DNA of 64,000 nt from Hyphochytrium catenoides (lineage: Eukaryota; Sar; Hyphochytriomycetes; Hyphochytriales; Hyphochytriaceae): positions 33,501 through 97,500 of the forward strand of contig FLMG01004723.1 of NCBI GenBank assembly GCA_900088475.1. Reading direction: 5' to 3'. A program made the translations under genes and the position numbers. This document shows, one piece after another, positions 30,001 through 40,370 of the stretch. Every line of letters begins with the position of its first letter. Within the stretch, counting starts at the first letter, position 1. The notes beneath the pieces were generated by a model. It searched no databases. It saw nothing but the letters and a program-made list of their open reading frames with translations, and had not been told where the DNA came from.

Positions 30001-33000
30001 GATGGCCACATCATGAAAGTTGCCACTTTGCAAGGAAGCTGTAACTCTTAGTTCCCTGAAATCTGGAGTTCCCATGGGTCCCAGTAAGTCATTATCAGCA
30101 TCTAAAAGTAGGTTGTGATCAATCCACAGTCGTACAGCTCCATCCGTGAGGACGTAAAGGGTATAGGTCTCAGTGGTGGGTGCCAATAGTTTGCCATCCC
30201 ATCGTACACTAACAAAGTCTCCAGCATCAGGCGTGAGAAGACCATTCCCCCATTGGAAGTCAATCGATGGGTCCACTCTTTCTTCCACCGGATCCCCTGT
30301 GAACCACTGGTTGTTGAACAAGGTAGCGGTGAGCCCACCCTCCAACAGCTGCCGTGTTACAAGCAAATATTCTCCTGGAACTTTGGGTTTGTAGCTTCCT
30401 CTATAATAGGGCAAACCAAGTACCTCTTTTCTCACATCAAGCGATATCGGCCCCTGAGAAGTTATCGCATTCTGAGAACCATCGACCACCTTGATGACCC
30501 TTGTATCCGAAGAGATAGTGCCGCGCAGTCGACTTTGATCAACGACAATGAGCTCTTGGCTCCCGAGGTTGCTTAGAAAGGTGACCAGGAAATCGTACTG
30601 GCCAAAATCTCGAGAGATCCGCAATGTGCGAACAAGCCCCACAGCCGATATAGCTTGTAACGCCTGCGACACCTGATTGGCAGTTGCATCATTAGGGAGC
30701 CATTCGGTGCTTCCTTCCTTGAAGTTAAGGCGAAAGAACCCTGTTATCGGTGTTGGGATTCCGCCCGCTATGCGGACCCTTTGCACCTCGTACCGGACAG
30801 CACGCGCTTGAAGCAAAGGCAAGTTTCCGGGTTGGCGGACAAAGGTAACCGTCCATCTTCTGCCATTTGAAAGAGGGGTCATACTCACAGCGACCGTATT
30901 CACACTAGGCAGCTTCTGCAATTGCCACTTCACTTCGGTTGCTGTGGCGTCAAATGAAATATCTGCTGTCACGTCCCCCGCAAAGCCAATAGTGAAAGTG
31001 CTTCCTTGCATTATTGGCGAAAAGCCTCTGTTTGCCTCGCTAATTGATATGGCCCTCACGCCTAGCCTTCCTTGTTTAGGAGAAGTCCACATTGCTATAT
31101 CCCCGACAGGACTGTGAAACGTCAGTAGCCAGTCAACTCCACTTGGAGAAGTCGCTACAGAAGCCTGAACGGAATAGCTCGGGAACATTGATTGCAGTGT
31201 TTCTGTCAATGATCCGCTGGTCATTGAGGTCGTCACGCTAGCAAAGTTGTCTGAACCAAAAGGGCCTAGCTGGAAGAAACCGGGTTGCCCCAAGTCATCT
31301 AGCTCAATCGAAACAAGCTGGACCTCGGGGATAAAATCATCTGACGCAGCGAGAGTAACGCTCTGAACTTCAGCGAGGCCCGCCCGAACTTTTAGAAACA
31401 ACCCATTCCGACTCAATTGAGGCATAGGGTTCACTGTGCCTGGGACGATCAGGAACTCCGGCACATTTCCGAATAGTTCCTTGAATGTCACAGAGAAGGT
31501 GAAGACTGAGCTCCCAGAACGGGAGACCTCTACCTCGCCCATCTGTAGGCCAAAGTCTGTAAGTAGAAGGTTGCGCAGGATCTCCGCGCTATCAGAACTA
31601 TGCCCTTGAAGCTCTTCCGCAGTTATCTGTCGGCTTTCAATCATCGCCCCCTCTCCAAGAAAGGTTGATGGATCCCACCGGATCGAGAATGTTCCGGTTG
31701 CACGTGCGGACAAATCAAAACTTTGGACCTCAAGAATTGAAGGTTGATAGGTGGCTAGGCCCCCGTCAGCAACCCATTCGGGCCTACCGGTTGCACTGAA
31801 AGATTTGTTCCAGAGCTCGCTAAAGAAGATATCCTGTCCTTTGAAATTGCTGGGTGCATCCGAGTCTGTAACAACATTGCCAGATGCCTTTTTGGGCTCG
31901 ATGATATACTCATTCCTCCTGCCCTTCACAAATTCCTCAACAGTAACAAGATTAGATGGAGTACCCGTCACGAGAGGGACGTCACCTAGCTCCTCTAAAA
32001 ACGTAATACGCCACACCACAGGCGATCCCACTACTCGATCATCCTTAGATACATGGACGTCACCGATCTTGAAGACTTTCGAAGAAAGGAAGGATGCAAT
32101 ATCTGCAGCCGTAGTGGTAGCCGTAAAGGTTGGAGATTGTAACCCCATGAAGCCAAGGGAAAACGTGTCAGGGTCCACTCCTTTAAAGGTCACAGTCTGA
32201 ACTTCAGAAACGTAGCCGGTGAAGCCTGAGATCAATCCAGAGCCAGAGAGCGTAGTGGCAAATGGACTAGAGCCGCTTCTGGCAATGATAGTTGCAGTGG
32301 TAGGGCTCGGAAGCCCGTCTCCTATGGCGTTCAGGGCCACAACCTTAAAAGCATACGTAGTGTCTGCTTTCAGATTCTTAACAGTGTAGGAAAATACCTG
32401 CGGTGCATTTCGCCCATCATATACCATTACTGCTGCGCTGGCCTGCTGGTAAAAAGAGTCCACTCGGATGCGTGCCCCCTCCCCAGTCAACAGACCGCCC
32501 TTGGCTACCAGCTGCGAGACAGGACCAACAAGGGTGGTGAAGGTCACTAGCCATTCAGCTGCGCCACATCCAACATGCTCAAGCCGATTCTTGGACACAG
32601 TCACCAGCCCTACCCCCTCGAGAGAAGAAAGAGCAAAGGCTAGGGTTTCCGCATCAATATCCGCAGACAGTGCGGCCGTCTCACTGTCCAAGTAGCTCAG
32701 TGTGAAAGACCCTCCTAAACACTCAGTGCCCTGTCTAACCCTAGCAAGGGATGCAGACTTCAAGGACTCTAGACCTTCTGCCAGAAACACTAGGGTGTTT
32801 ACAGGCCCTAGATCGAGACTAAACGTTATGCTGAATTCAAGGCGATATCCAGAATTCGTGTCCATCACGACACTTACGGGCTCGTTATGGAGTAAGGCGC
32901 GGAGCTCCACCTCAATTCTGTTTGTGATTTGAGAGTCCATCATAGAAATCGAAGAAGATAAACTCAACACCCCCGTTGCTGGAGAAGTATACTGGAACCG

Positions 33001-36000
33001 GAAAGTGCCACCTTCAGCTTCAATGATCAGTCTTTTGATCTCAGCCTGTTGAGGCTTAACCTCAGTAAAGATGCGCTGAATGGCAGACTTAACAGGAGCT
33101 GGTTCTGATGGGCTTTGGAGGGGAACTCCAGGAAAGGCATACAACTTGTAGCCAGTGATTGGACTCCCCCCATCAAAAGCAGGAGGCTCCCACTGCAAGG
33201 TCACAGAAGAGAACAGTACATCGGGTACGCTTAAGCTGAGGCTGGGTGAGTTTGGGGGGTATGCCAAATTACTATTTGCAAGGTTGGACTGAAGCCGCCG
33301 ATGAGCAGGAGCTTCCACATCTTTGATAATTGGTACCATTGGACTTCCTGGAAGCACACTGCAAAGAATCGTTGTCGTTGAGCTCTTACTGCTGCGGCCC
33401 TGCGCATTGATAGCAACAAGGAAGAAGCTATACGGTACATCCTCGACAGCGCCAGGAAACTCAAATATCCAGGGATCAGAACTGACGCTCCCGCGTAGCT
33501 GGAAGTCACCATCCCCGCCATTGTCACTATAAACCTCATACTTTAGTATGGGGCTCCCGCCGTTGTCCAGGTTTGCCTTCCAAGAGAGCCATATACTGCC
33601 GTCTCCCATGATATTGGGATCTCCGATATTGGTTCTAGATGAGCGAGAAGGTGCATTTGGTGGGGGAGGTGGCCTTGGTGGCCGCACGAAAAAGGAAGAT
33701 TCCGGACTTGACTGCCCAATGCACACTGCTTCCTGTGCAAGACTATCACAGCGGTTCAAGGCACGTACAAAAAAGCGATATTGCCTTCCTGCCTCAATGA
33801 ATATTCCGTCCTGCGAAGTCCGCAAAGTGTATTCCATTATATCCGGGCGGCCAGTACCGTCGTAGACCATCCTTGAACTTCCCCCGGTCCAATCATCTAC
33901 GAACAGTTGATAACCATCAACTGCTGCACCTCCGGTGAGAGTAGGATGAAGCCATCCTACCTTGATAGACGTTGCCGTGGACTCTATCAGATAGACAGGA
34001 GGTGGCGGTCCAGGCTCCAGGTTACTTGGAATGACGTATGCAGGATGAGAAAGCCTTCTTTTACCGTATCCAAAAGCGTTCTTGGCGTAAGCTCGAGCGA
34101 AGTACTTTTGGCCCGTTCTTAGATTATCCATAGTGACGTCATACGGTCCTGCTCGGGACAGATCGTGGATATCCATGGTAGTGACAGGAATTGTTCCTTC
34201 AGCGATTGAAGCCGTGTTCACGTCAATGGAGACACAACCTTGAAGGCCGTTCTTAAGGACAACCAAGCTATGCGGGCCAAGTATGTTACAGACGTCAAGA
34301 TTGGGCCCTTTTCGCATGCAATCGCTGAACGTCACAAGCCATGAGATGCTCTCATCATCAATGACCTTTGTTACTTCCACACGACCCACATTGCTCAGAG
34401 CTTCAAGCGCAAATTTGACATCCTCTGACGATGAGAACCAGTTCAGCGCCGAAGAGACCTGATTGTTGAATGATAGCTGAAAAGTTCCTCTCAGGCTGGA
34501 CGATCCTGGCTGGAGCATAGTTACCTTGACACGGGACGATAAGGATCCTCGAGACCCAAGCATTCCAGTGTCGTCTGCAGTGAGGGCTGCTACTAGACCG
34601 GTATTAGCTGGGAAAGCACCAGGATTAGACGTGAAAGTCACAGTCCACTTGTACTCCTGACAGGGTCCTGGTCCACTGCGGGTAACTTCGACATTGCCGA
34701 TATTTGGCAGTTCCTCTAATGCGGCCTTCATTTCGGTGTCTGCAGCATTGTAGTGCAGGGGCCGTGTTTTGAACCCGCGAAGAGCTAGATTGAAGGAACC
34801 GTCTAACTGATTGCCTATCTTAGCACCAAGAGCACCACCTTCCGCGGCTCCTTTCAAAACAACTACCTCAGCTCCGTTACCCACCAGCTTGTAATCCTGG
34901 ATGCTTACTGAAAGGCGATCAACATTGCCTCCTACCAAAGGTCCGAGGAAAGTCACTAGCCAGGTTTGGGAGTTATCGCTTCCTAGTGAGGCGGATACCG
35001 TGCTTACTTGCACTCCTCCAACCCCAACTGAGGACATAGAATTGAGCTTAGACGCAAAGGCATTCGCGGTAGCGTCATAGGAAATGGGTTCAGAGACTTG
35101 CCCGCGGAAGGAAAGTCTGAAGGACCCTGACAGTGGCGCTTCGCCTTTAACACTTTCAATGATATCAATGCGCCTATTTCCTTGGAGCTGAGACACATCT
35201 GAACCCAGAGAAGGCATATCCCCGGCAAAGCCATTCACCGAGTTGAATGTCACCTGAAAACCAGTCGTACAACCATTCGTAGGACACGGAGAGCAAGCTT
35301 GCAAAGACCCAGGCACAAATGTGACCGTGACATCAGCCAACGGCTGGATTGCCATTAGAGCTGCTCTGATCGCCGCTGCTGTCGCGTTGTGCGCTATTGG
35401 TGGGGACCTATATCCTTCAAAAATGAGCGCAAAAGTTCCACCAGATGCATCGCATGTTAGAGTCTGCATTTCGCTTCGTTGAGCTCCTGAATAAGTTGAT
35501 TTTGTTTGAACAACCTGCACCTCATACTCTGTAGTTACTGTCTGGGTTTCCACAACTTGGATAGTGGAAAGTGACGTGCACAGAATGTCAATGGATAACA
35601 CCTTATCCGACGGCATCGACTCAAAGAGCTCTACGCGGTAGCTGTCGATGGGTTGATTGCTATGCTCAGTACCTCCATCGATGACAGCGACCCTAACAGT
35701 AGACGCATCAATGTTTTCGATAGCGACGTTCAAAGGCGCCTGCGGGGGTTCTGTAACAGGAGAACTCATTTAGCGAATCCTGTATGTCTGACCAAGAGCT
35801 AAGACTACGTACGTGGATATGGGATTCCATAAAGAGACTTCACCATTCTGTACTGCCCGGTCCCTACAAGGTTGGCGGCTCCCACTCGAATGAAGTATTT
35901 GATGCCTTGGTCCAATCCGGTGATGACGTAGGAGAGCTGGTTCGGGTCATCAACAAACACTGATCCAATAGGAACTCCTGGGTTAGAGGTGCGTCAGTAC

Positions 36001-38576
36001 TCAATATGCAAGCACCTAAACTACGTGGTGTCAAAAACTCACCAAGCGCCGGATCGAAAGTGTTAAAAGCTGGGAGGACCCCGGGCCTGACTTTCCAGGA
36101 CGACGCGGTGGGTACGGTTCCGGTAAGCGACTTTGTGTCTAGGTTCAGTGGCGGCTGCTCTCCTAGAAGCGAATGAAACGTAATAAACCACGTGAATCCA
36201 CCACTTGGATCGGAGATTTCCCGAGTCACGCTCACAGATCCCATGGAAGGCAAAGCCTCTAGCGCCCTTTCGAGCTCGACAGCCTCAATATCTGTAGGAA
36301 GGTACGAAGTGCGCTGCCCGCTGAATTCTACCGCAAATTCCCCACCAAGAGATATGCTGTCCCCAGACGTTGACGTGGCAACATAAAGGGAGGTACTTTC
36401 CGATCCGCTAGTATAACTGCTGCTTGCAGAAAGGCTTCCCTTTACAGTCCCTTTCATACCCACCTTCGATACCATTTGATCAAGCAAAATGGTAGTACCA
36501 TCGCTCGCGAACTTGGTAGCAGTATCAAAGGTAACCAGCCACCGACATGTTCCAAGTACATTGTCTAATACTTCGGTATTGACAGTCACTTTTCCCGCTA
36601 TCTTCAACTTCTCAAGCTCAACCCTGATAGCGTTGACACTGCCATCTACACAGATGGCTGGATCTGGGCACACAGAGACTGTATCATAGCCAATTGTGAC
36701 TGCCTGGCTGGGAGTAGTGCCTGTCGCAGAAAGAACGCGCATAGCCTCCACGTCGCCATCTAGAGCGTTGAAGGTGACCATCACTTCACACGTCATCAGA
36801 GAGTAGGGGGTATCGTGGGATACAGCGACGTCTCCGACGCCTCGCAAAGAAGAGAGGGCTGCCCCAACCTCATTAGCCAGAGCTCCACAGTTCCCGGAAG
36901 GATTAGCAAATATACTCCCAGTCACTTGCCCAAGAAAAGCGATGCGAAAGGACGTTCCTGGGCTGATACCGTTACTATTTACAGTACTGGTTTTGATTGT
37001 CTGCACCTCACGGGTACCGAAACAACTTCCCCCTTCGGGATTGAGCGGGATCTCTCCAGTCTCGATACCCGAGAGAGAGAGCGTGAACACCAAGGTGTCA
37101 ACAATTGGTGAGACACCAGAGATGACTTGAGATTGTATCACTTGCACCTCCTTCCTGGTTCCTGAACGATTCTTGAGGATTGTTATGTGTGCTTGCCCAT
37201 TGGCAACAGAAAGTGAGTTATGGTAGCCGATCAGTGCCAAAGGGCCACTTTCAGTCTCAGATGTAAAGTGGATATCCCATGAGAAGCCGCCTTGTAGATC
37301 TGGCCCTTGGCGGTTAACTGTCACCCGCCCTTCAATTGTTGACAGAGCTTCAAGGGCGGCTTTGAGGCCGTTCTCGCTGATATCGTAGGGCAAGGAACCG
37401 GTGGTGTCGGTCAGCGCACCCTTGGAGTAACTAAGAGCAAAAGTGCCAGAAATGGAGTTTCCATCTACCAGCGTTCTCACTTCTATACTAGCCTTTTGGC
37501 TACCACTTGAAGTCCTAAGGACGGTAGAAGGCGCCACTGCCAACAGCGGCATGTCTCCTGCGTTTCCGGGCCCCAGGAAGGTGATGGTCCAGGCGTATCC
37601 TCTTTCGTTGTCAGGCCCTGATCTAAGCACGTCTACCCTATCAACAGTTGAGAGCTCCTCCAGCGCCCTTCTTAAGGTATCTGACGACGCATCACTGGGT
37701 AAGCTTGTAGTCGAGTGTCCCTCAAAGGTTAATGCAAAGAAGCCAGAAATAACGTTTCCATCTTGGAGAGTCGAAATCTCCACGTTGGCTCCTACGCCGA
37801 GGAGAGCACTGCTTCCCACTTCCATCTGGGGTACGTCTCCCATAGAGGAGGGAAACGTAATCGTCCAGCTATATCCTCCCTTAGCGTTGCCGGCACCCCC
37901 AGAAACAGTAATTCCAGGGTTTATATTATGCATCGCTTGAAGGATGGATGTCACTGAATCACGTTGAGCACCTGCGGCAGGCGCGTTGTAGGCAATAGTG
38001 CCTGATGTCTGTCTACTACCTCCATTTGCTGTCGTGTCCACAGTCAAAGAAAAGTATCCTCCTAGAACTTCTCCAGGAGCGACCGCTGTTGACACGATCT
38101 GGACTTCTTGAATTTTCTCGGCTGACGTCGTGATGACTTGGACCTCACCCACAGGGTCTGCTGAAGTTGTGAGTGTTTGTATTTCGTTCGGCCCCAAATT
38201 GACAGAAGTCCTGATAGCTTGGACCTCTTGAACGCCAGGATCGGGGTCCCATTCAATCTGCGACAAAGGATGCGCTAAGCTTTATGCCATAAATTTGTCA
38301 ATCATAAATCTACCTTGTATCCCCTAATACGACTGCCTCCATCACTTCGTGGAGGTGAATATTGAACTAGCAGGGAAGAATGAGATAAGGGAGTTACAGC
38401 CGCTACTACTGGGGCGTCCGGTACAGAAGGGCCTATGGCAAAATGTTGTTACTGAGAACAATGCCAGCAATTTACGTTATGACTGCTAACCACGCGGAGC
38501 ACGTACCTGACCCTGCTACTACTGGAGCCAGCAGCAGCACTCTTGCTAGCCATACCAGGCAGAACATAGTTGTCAT
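1..38576 (-). CDS. Giant secreted/surface multidomain protein (FN3, filamin-like, PA14 and a private repeat), 3' end outside window
   Basis: Rebuilt exons are 38576-38507, 38432-38314, 38257-36043, 35977-35813, 35750-1847 and 1706 to beyond position 1. All junctions are GT-AG and in phase, giving more than 12,700 visible residues. Exon 1 encodes a signal peptide (begins MTTMFCLVWLARVLLLAPV), so the protein enters the secretory pathway. About 28 fibronectin III modules can be picked out by the pattern DGG...Y.(V/I)EWD, together with three PA14 domains, several filamin-like repeats and about 45 copies of a repeat ending in W-x-(V/I)-T-F. No membrane anchor is seen, but the C-terminus is missing. 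An extracellular adhesive or matrix role is inference from the modules. The ATG at 35769 is not the start: it lies inside the intron 35812-35751. Nothing in the frame is broken over the 33.9 kb exon. Alternative: an assembly-fused pair of genes, which I consider unlikely because module types continue across every junction. Confidence 0.9.
1707..1846 (-). other. Intron interrupting a fibronectin III module of the giant gene
   Basis: The donor is GTAAGG after TATAG at 1847 and the acceptor is CAG before 1706. Joining gives the codons for Y-R-I-T-I-A-G-L, which restores a fibronectin III strand continuing into F-A-R-V-T-A-F-N. It ends the 33.9 kb exon. Confidence 0.9.
13140..16410 (-). repeat. 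Two-cysteine inserted module within the fibronectin III array (clearest copies)
   Basis: Between the EWD strand of a fibronectin III module and its later strands the protein carries a unit of about 40-55 residues. The pattern is L-x-x-G-(D/A)-x-(V/L)-x-(V/I/F)...C-x-(F/I/L)-x-V...(I/L)-x-V...C. Examples are LSVGDKLHFSNAIVLGHNC, LEVGARLAIDPDVQPNCVF, LIEASDVVHVGECTFTVYAV and LLGNGEKILVGGLTGCTLKV. More copies lie at about 4,500-4,680, 8,820-9,130, 11,150-11,310 and 13,730-13,880. Some copies lack the cysteines, for example LDPGDPVRLGDREFTVQSV near 6,700. The paired cysteines suggest a disulfide-closed hairpin. Confidence 0.65.
22080..22520 (-). other. PA14 domain 3 of the giant protein
   Basis: It opens with GLNGFYFNNRWLYGDAVMER and continues with D-F-S-W, FISVRWTGYVKPPFTENFTF, Y-D-D-G-A-R-L-W-V-D-N-V-L-L-I-D and S-I-K-L-Y-W-S-S, ending IIPTNRLFYD. 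All landmark PA14 strands are intact. It sits directly before the long C-terminal fibronectin III array. Confidence 0.85.
24460..24760 (-). other. Filamin-like repeat of the giant protein
   Basis: It reads TTAYGRGLYQGEAGQVSTF, then T-I-Q-A-K-D-G-G-G-N-D and, 40 residues on, GDGKFKVTFTPTIQGVHTI. This is a full filamin-type module. Related but weaker copies are encoded around 25,850-26,010, 26,640-26,960 and 28,390-28,540. Confidence 0.7.
26040..26550 (-). other. Divergent PA14 domain 2 of the giant protein
   Basis: It begins with GLLGNLFRNTNF and later has LRLTGRIRVPRSDLYTFAA, T-A-G-D-H-V-R-L-T-V-A-G, a central D-L-Q-W-S-S and a closing PIPASFLLYER. The D-G-x-R-L-W of the other copies is replaced by G-D-H-V-R-L-T, and an inserted loop contains two cysteines. 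It probably keeps the fold but has a changed surface. Confidence 0.7.
29210..29890 (-). other. Two tandem filamin-like repeats of the giant protein
   Basis: The first has FGSGLNEAIAGEKASFTIQA, then K-D-K-F-G-N, and ends with G-Q-Y-R-V-T-Y and G-F-Y-K-L-Y-I. The second has LLAAVAGEVGVFSIQAVDSF, then G-N-Y, and ends with G-S-Y-V-I-R-Y and G-T-Y-D-V-E-V. The order G-x-G-L, A-G-E, F-x-I-x-A-x-D, G-N, G-x-Y-x-V-x-Y is the filamin/ABP280 Ig-fold signature. They follow PA14 domain 1 directly. Confidence 0.75.
29900..30335 (-). other. PA14 domain 1 of the giant protein
   Basis: The sequence opens with LFNNQWFTGDPVEERVD, followed by F-Q-W-G, then FVSVRWDGKLLAP, T-Y-T-L-Y-V-L-T-D-G-A-V-R-L-W-I-D and, at its end, IIPTRYLYYP. 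The R-W-x-G, D-G-x-R-L-W-x-D and closing I-P-x-x-x-L-Y strands are typical of PA14 folds, which often bind glycans. Ligand binding here is inference. Confidence 0.85.
33130..35750 (-). other. N-terminal fibronectin III cluster of the giant protein
   Basis: Four fibronectin III modules are recognisable in this stretch of the long exon, and one more is split over exons 2 and 3. Signatures include PGPPPPVYLIESTATSIKV, then W-L-H-P and G-Y-Q-L-F. The last one begins with NSPSLSLSVPDVLFSSVTL and continues with DGGSPITGYKLY. Modules end with the usual Y-x-F-x-V-x-A-x-N-x-x-G-x-G strand. Two or three private repeats are inserted between the first modules. Confidence 0.8.
38080..38250 (-). repeat. 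Four tandem EVQ-type microrepeats at the first 90-100-residue repeat
   Basis: Within 60 residues the motif V/I-Q-x-I/L-x-T-S/A occurs four times: VQAIRTSV, IQTLTTSAD, VQVITTSAE and VQIVSTAV, spaced about 14-16 residues apart. Elsewhere in the protein this strand occurs once per long repeat, directly before the GG-x-F-x-L strand. The cluster therefore looks like local duplication of the opening strand of the repeat by slippage or unequal exchange. Confidence 0.8.
38507..38576 (-). other. Signal-peptide exon and start codon of the giant gene
   Basis: The ATG at 38576 opens a 70-bp exon. It encodes a short polar start, then a hydrophobic stretch rich in Leu and Val, then Ala-Gly-Ser. It ends at a GTACGT donor and joins in phase 1 to the exon starting at 38432, which opens with a fibronectin III strand (PSVPDAPVVAAVTPLS). 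This arrangement, a signal peptide followed at once by an extracellular module, is why this start was chosen over later ATGs. Confidence 0.8.
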
Positions 38577-40370
38577 GGCTCTTTCGGGTACGTCAGCCGG
38601 ACAACCATTAACAAAAGAGATTCAAAGGAAAGCTGATTGATAGACCTACCTAAAGTACCCGCTCTGACTCCTGGTCTACGGAACGTAAATTGCTGTCATG
38701 GGTTTATGGCCTTTCTCTGGCTACCCTCTTGAAGAAAGAATACACCGGCTTCCACGGGGTAGACCTCAAAGCAAGAAGAGTCAGGCAGGATTAGTTTATT
38801 GCTGGTCTCAGCAGCCTAGTCTTCGGAAAGACCAAGTGCAAAGAGTGACTGCACGTCTTAGCTCACTTTGGAGATAACCCTACTTGCAGTTTCAGCCAAT
38901 GCCAACTCTTCCAGTTGATGTCAGACAAATCTCAGTACCTCATAGTAACATTCGCTGTCCAGCTGAAGTTGAGCTTCCCTCCGACGAAAGATTCAAACTC
39001 ATCCATGGCCCAAGGGTTGCAAACATGGCTTCGACGCTTGGGCCCCTCCGTAGTTCAAACTCTTAACACTGTTTCCTAAGTCAAGTACCGTTTTGTGGTG
39101 GCCAATTATGATTCCATCAATTGTTCCTTGAAGATGATCTTGGAAGTCGTGTGGTGTAACCTTTCGTAAAACAGTTGTGTCAAATGAATGAATCCCGAAT
39201 AAAGGATACAAAAAAAGGGTTTCCTCTGAAATGCAACTCGTCGTATTTGGGATACCTTTGATTCGCTTCCTCCACAAAGCACCAGGATGGGCCTCCCGAG
39301 ACCTCACGTGTCATCCCTGAACTGTGTATCTTTAGTGTATCTTTCCTCTTCCTTTCCTTGCTTCGCAACTAGATATTCAGAGCACAACCTTCCTCCCCAC
39401 GCCCTCTCTTGCCACCTGGCGTTGAACAGTACCTAGCAGTCGACTCACCATCATCACATTACCCAGTGCCGTCGCCACTCCATAGAGAATAGCGGGGGTA
39501 CTCGCAGTCAGGCTCCTTGTCGGCATTCGCCGGCTATCCGGAGGAGTACCTCTGAGGTCTCCACCAAAGGAGAAGCAAACATCATCAACAACTTACTCCA
39601 GCGCTGATGGTCAGAAACTGTAAGCCACAGACGAGAGTCCCACAACCCTATAACAGGGCGGCCAGACAGAGCGATCGAGCTAACGACGACCCGCACATCA
39701 TTCTTAACATTGTCGCTCTTCTGATTTGAGTGGTAACTTAGGATCGTTAAATGTATCTCTTCGTGGCAAGGTTTCTGACGGTGTATAAAAGTCGAGTAGG
39801 AGAATATTGACTGACCCTTTTGCAGATATCAGACTACCATCGCGGAGGTTCATGACAGCCGGGAGAGTAGAGCACATATATCGTGAAGAGGCAGGAGCAA
39901 AGAGAGAGTGGTCTCACCTTTTCGTGGCAAATACTTCCAAGTGGTGCGTTGAGGTGCATAGAAATTTGTAGAGGACCTCCCGAATTGGGGTCGGACGGCA
40001 TAGCTGAATGGCTGAACCCTTCTAAGTATTTATGTGGTGACGCTAGTGGAGCTACTCCGAGCTGTGACCGCTAGAAAGAGCGATGCAAGAACCTTTTTAC
40101 CAGGCGGTAGGATAAGAGATAATTCATGACCAGGGAGAACTTTATGTATGAAGCTTGCCGACTCCTGGTGAGAATTCAACCCGGACCCTTCTTGGAAAAA
40201 AGCTAGGTAGTAGAATTCTTCTTCGGTACATCTCTGCAGAATAGATAAGGAGTATATACTCCGCTTACACCGCCTTGCCTCCCGAACCGCTTGCTGCCAG
40301 ATGTCGTTACGCCACGTGATAGCCAGCGTAGCCCGCAAGGGGTATTTTAGTTTATGTTGTCACAGCCTCC
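38577..40370. other. Intergenic region between PKR1-like and giant genes
   Basis: About 1.8 kb separate the 3' end of the PKR1-like gene from the start of the giant gene, both on the minus strand. Only short open frames occur, none resembling a known protein or splicing into one by eye. The giant gene's promoter and 5' untranslated region should lie here. I see no repeat or RNA gene. Confidence 0.5.

Larger units (their letters stand above)
22030..33130 (-). other. Core of the giant protein lacking fibronectin III, with filamin-like and PA14 domains
   Basis: Over about 3,700 residues the DGG...EWD fibronectin III signature is absent. The stretch alternates private repeats with filamin-like repeats and three PA14 domains. 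Fibronectin III modules resume at about 22,030 (PPTSPSLSIVSEKSLKLSF). The protein is therefore an FN3 block, then a filamin/PA14 block, then a larger FN3 block. Confidence 0.75.
1..38250 (-). repeat. Dispersed protein repeat of about 90-100 residues, roughly 45 copies (EVQ...GGxFxLxF...ALExLxxVGxVxVxR...WxVTF...GDVPLL)
   Basis: The consensus read by eye has an EVQ strand, then GG-x-F-x-L-x-F-x-G, an alternating strand containing L-x-Y-D-A-x-A, a helix A-L-E-x-L-x-x-V-G, a strand V-x-V-x-R, then G-Y-x-W-x-V-T-F and finally G-D-V-P-x-L. Clear copies are encoded near 37,870-37,640, 34,780-34,520, 23,950-23,800, 18,700-18,450, 9,600-9,360 and 1,380-900. The terminal W-x-(V/I)-T-F signature was counted about 45 times. 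Copies are diverged at the DNA level, so this is an old array. I do not recognise a named domain that covers this unit, though similar strings occur, as I recall, in very large proteins of other protists. Confidence 0.8.

Noticed and set aside
35751-35812. ATG at 35769 as the start of the giant protein
   Set aside because: It lies inside a 62-bp GT-AG intron. Splicing joins the fibronectin III exon ending at 35813 to 35750 in phase, and an upstream signal-peptide exon supplies a better start.
35864-36042. Read-through end of the 36,043-38,257 exon frame as a real C-terminus
   Set aside because: The last 60 or so codons run through a 65-bp intron (36042-35978) and then read the next exon in the wrong frame. 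The spliced frame restores a fibronectin III strand.
1-38576. Mobile element or retroelement origin of the long exon
   Set aside because: No reverse transcriptase, integrase, terminal repeat or poly-A tail is seen; the whole exon is a coherent repeat protein.
1736-38640. Many plus-strand frames opposite the giant gene
   Set aside because: They are antisense shadows of the coding frame, with no domain signatures, and would not explain the conserved minus-strand modules.
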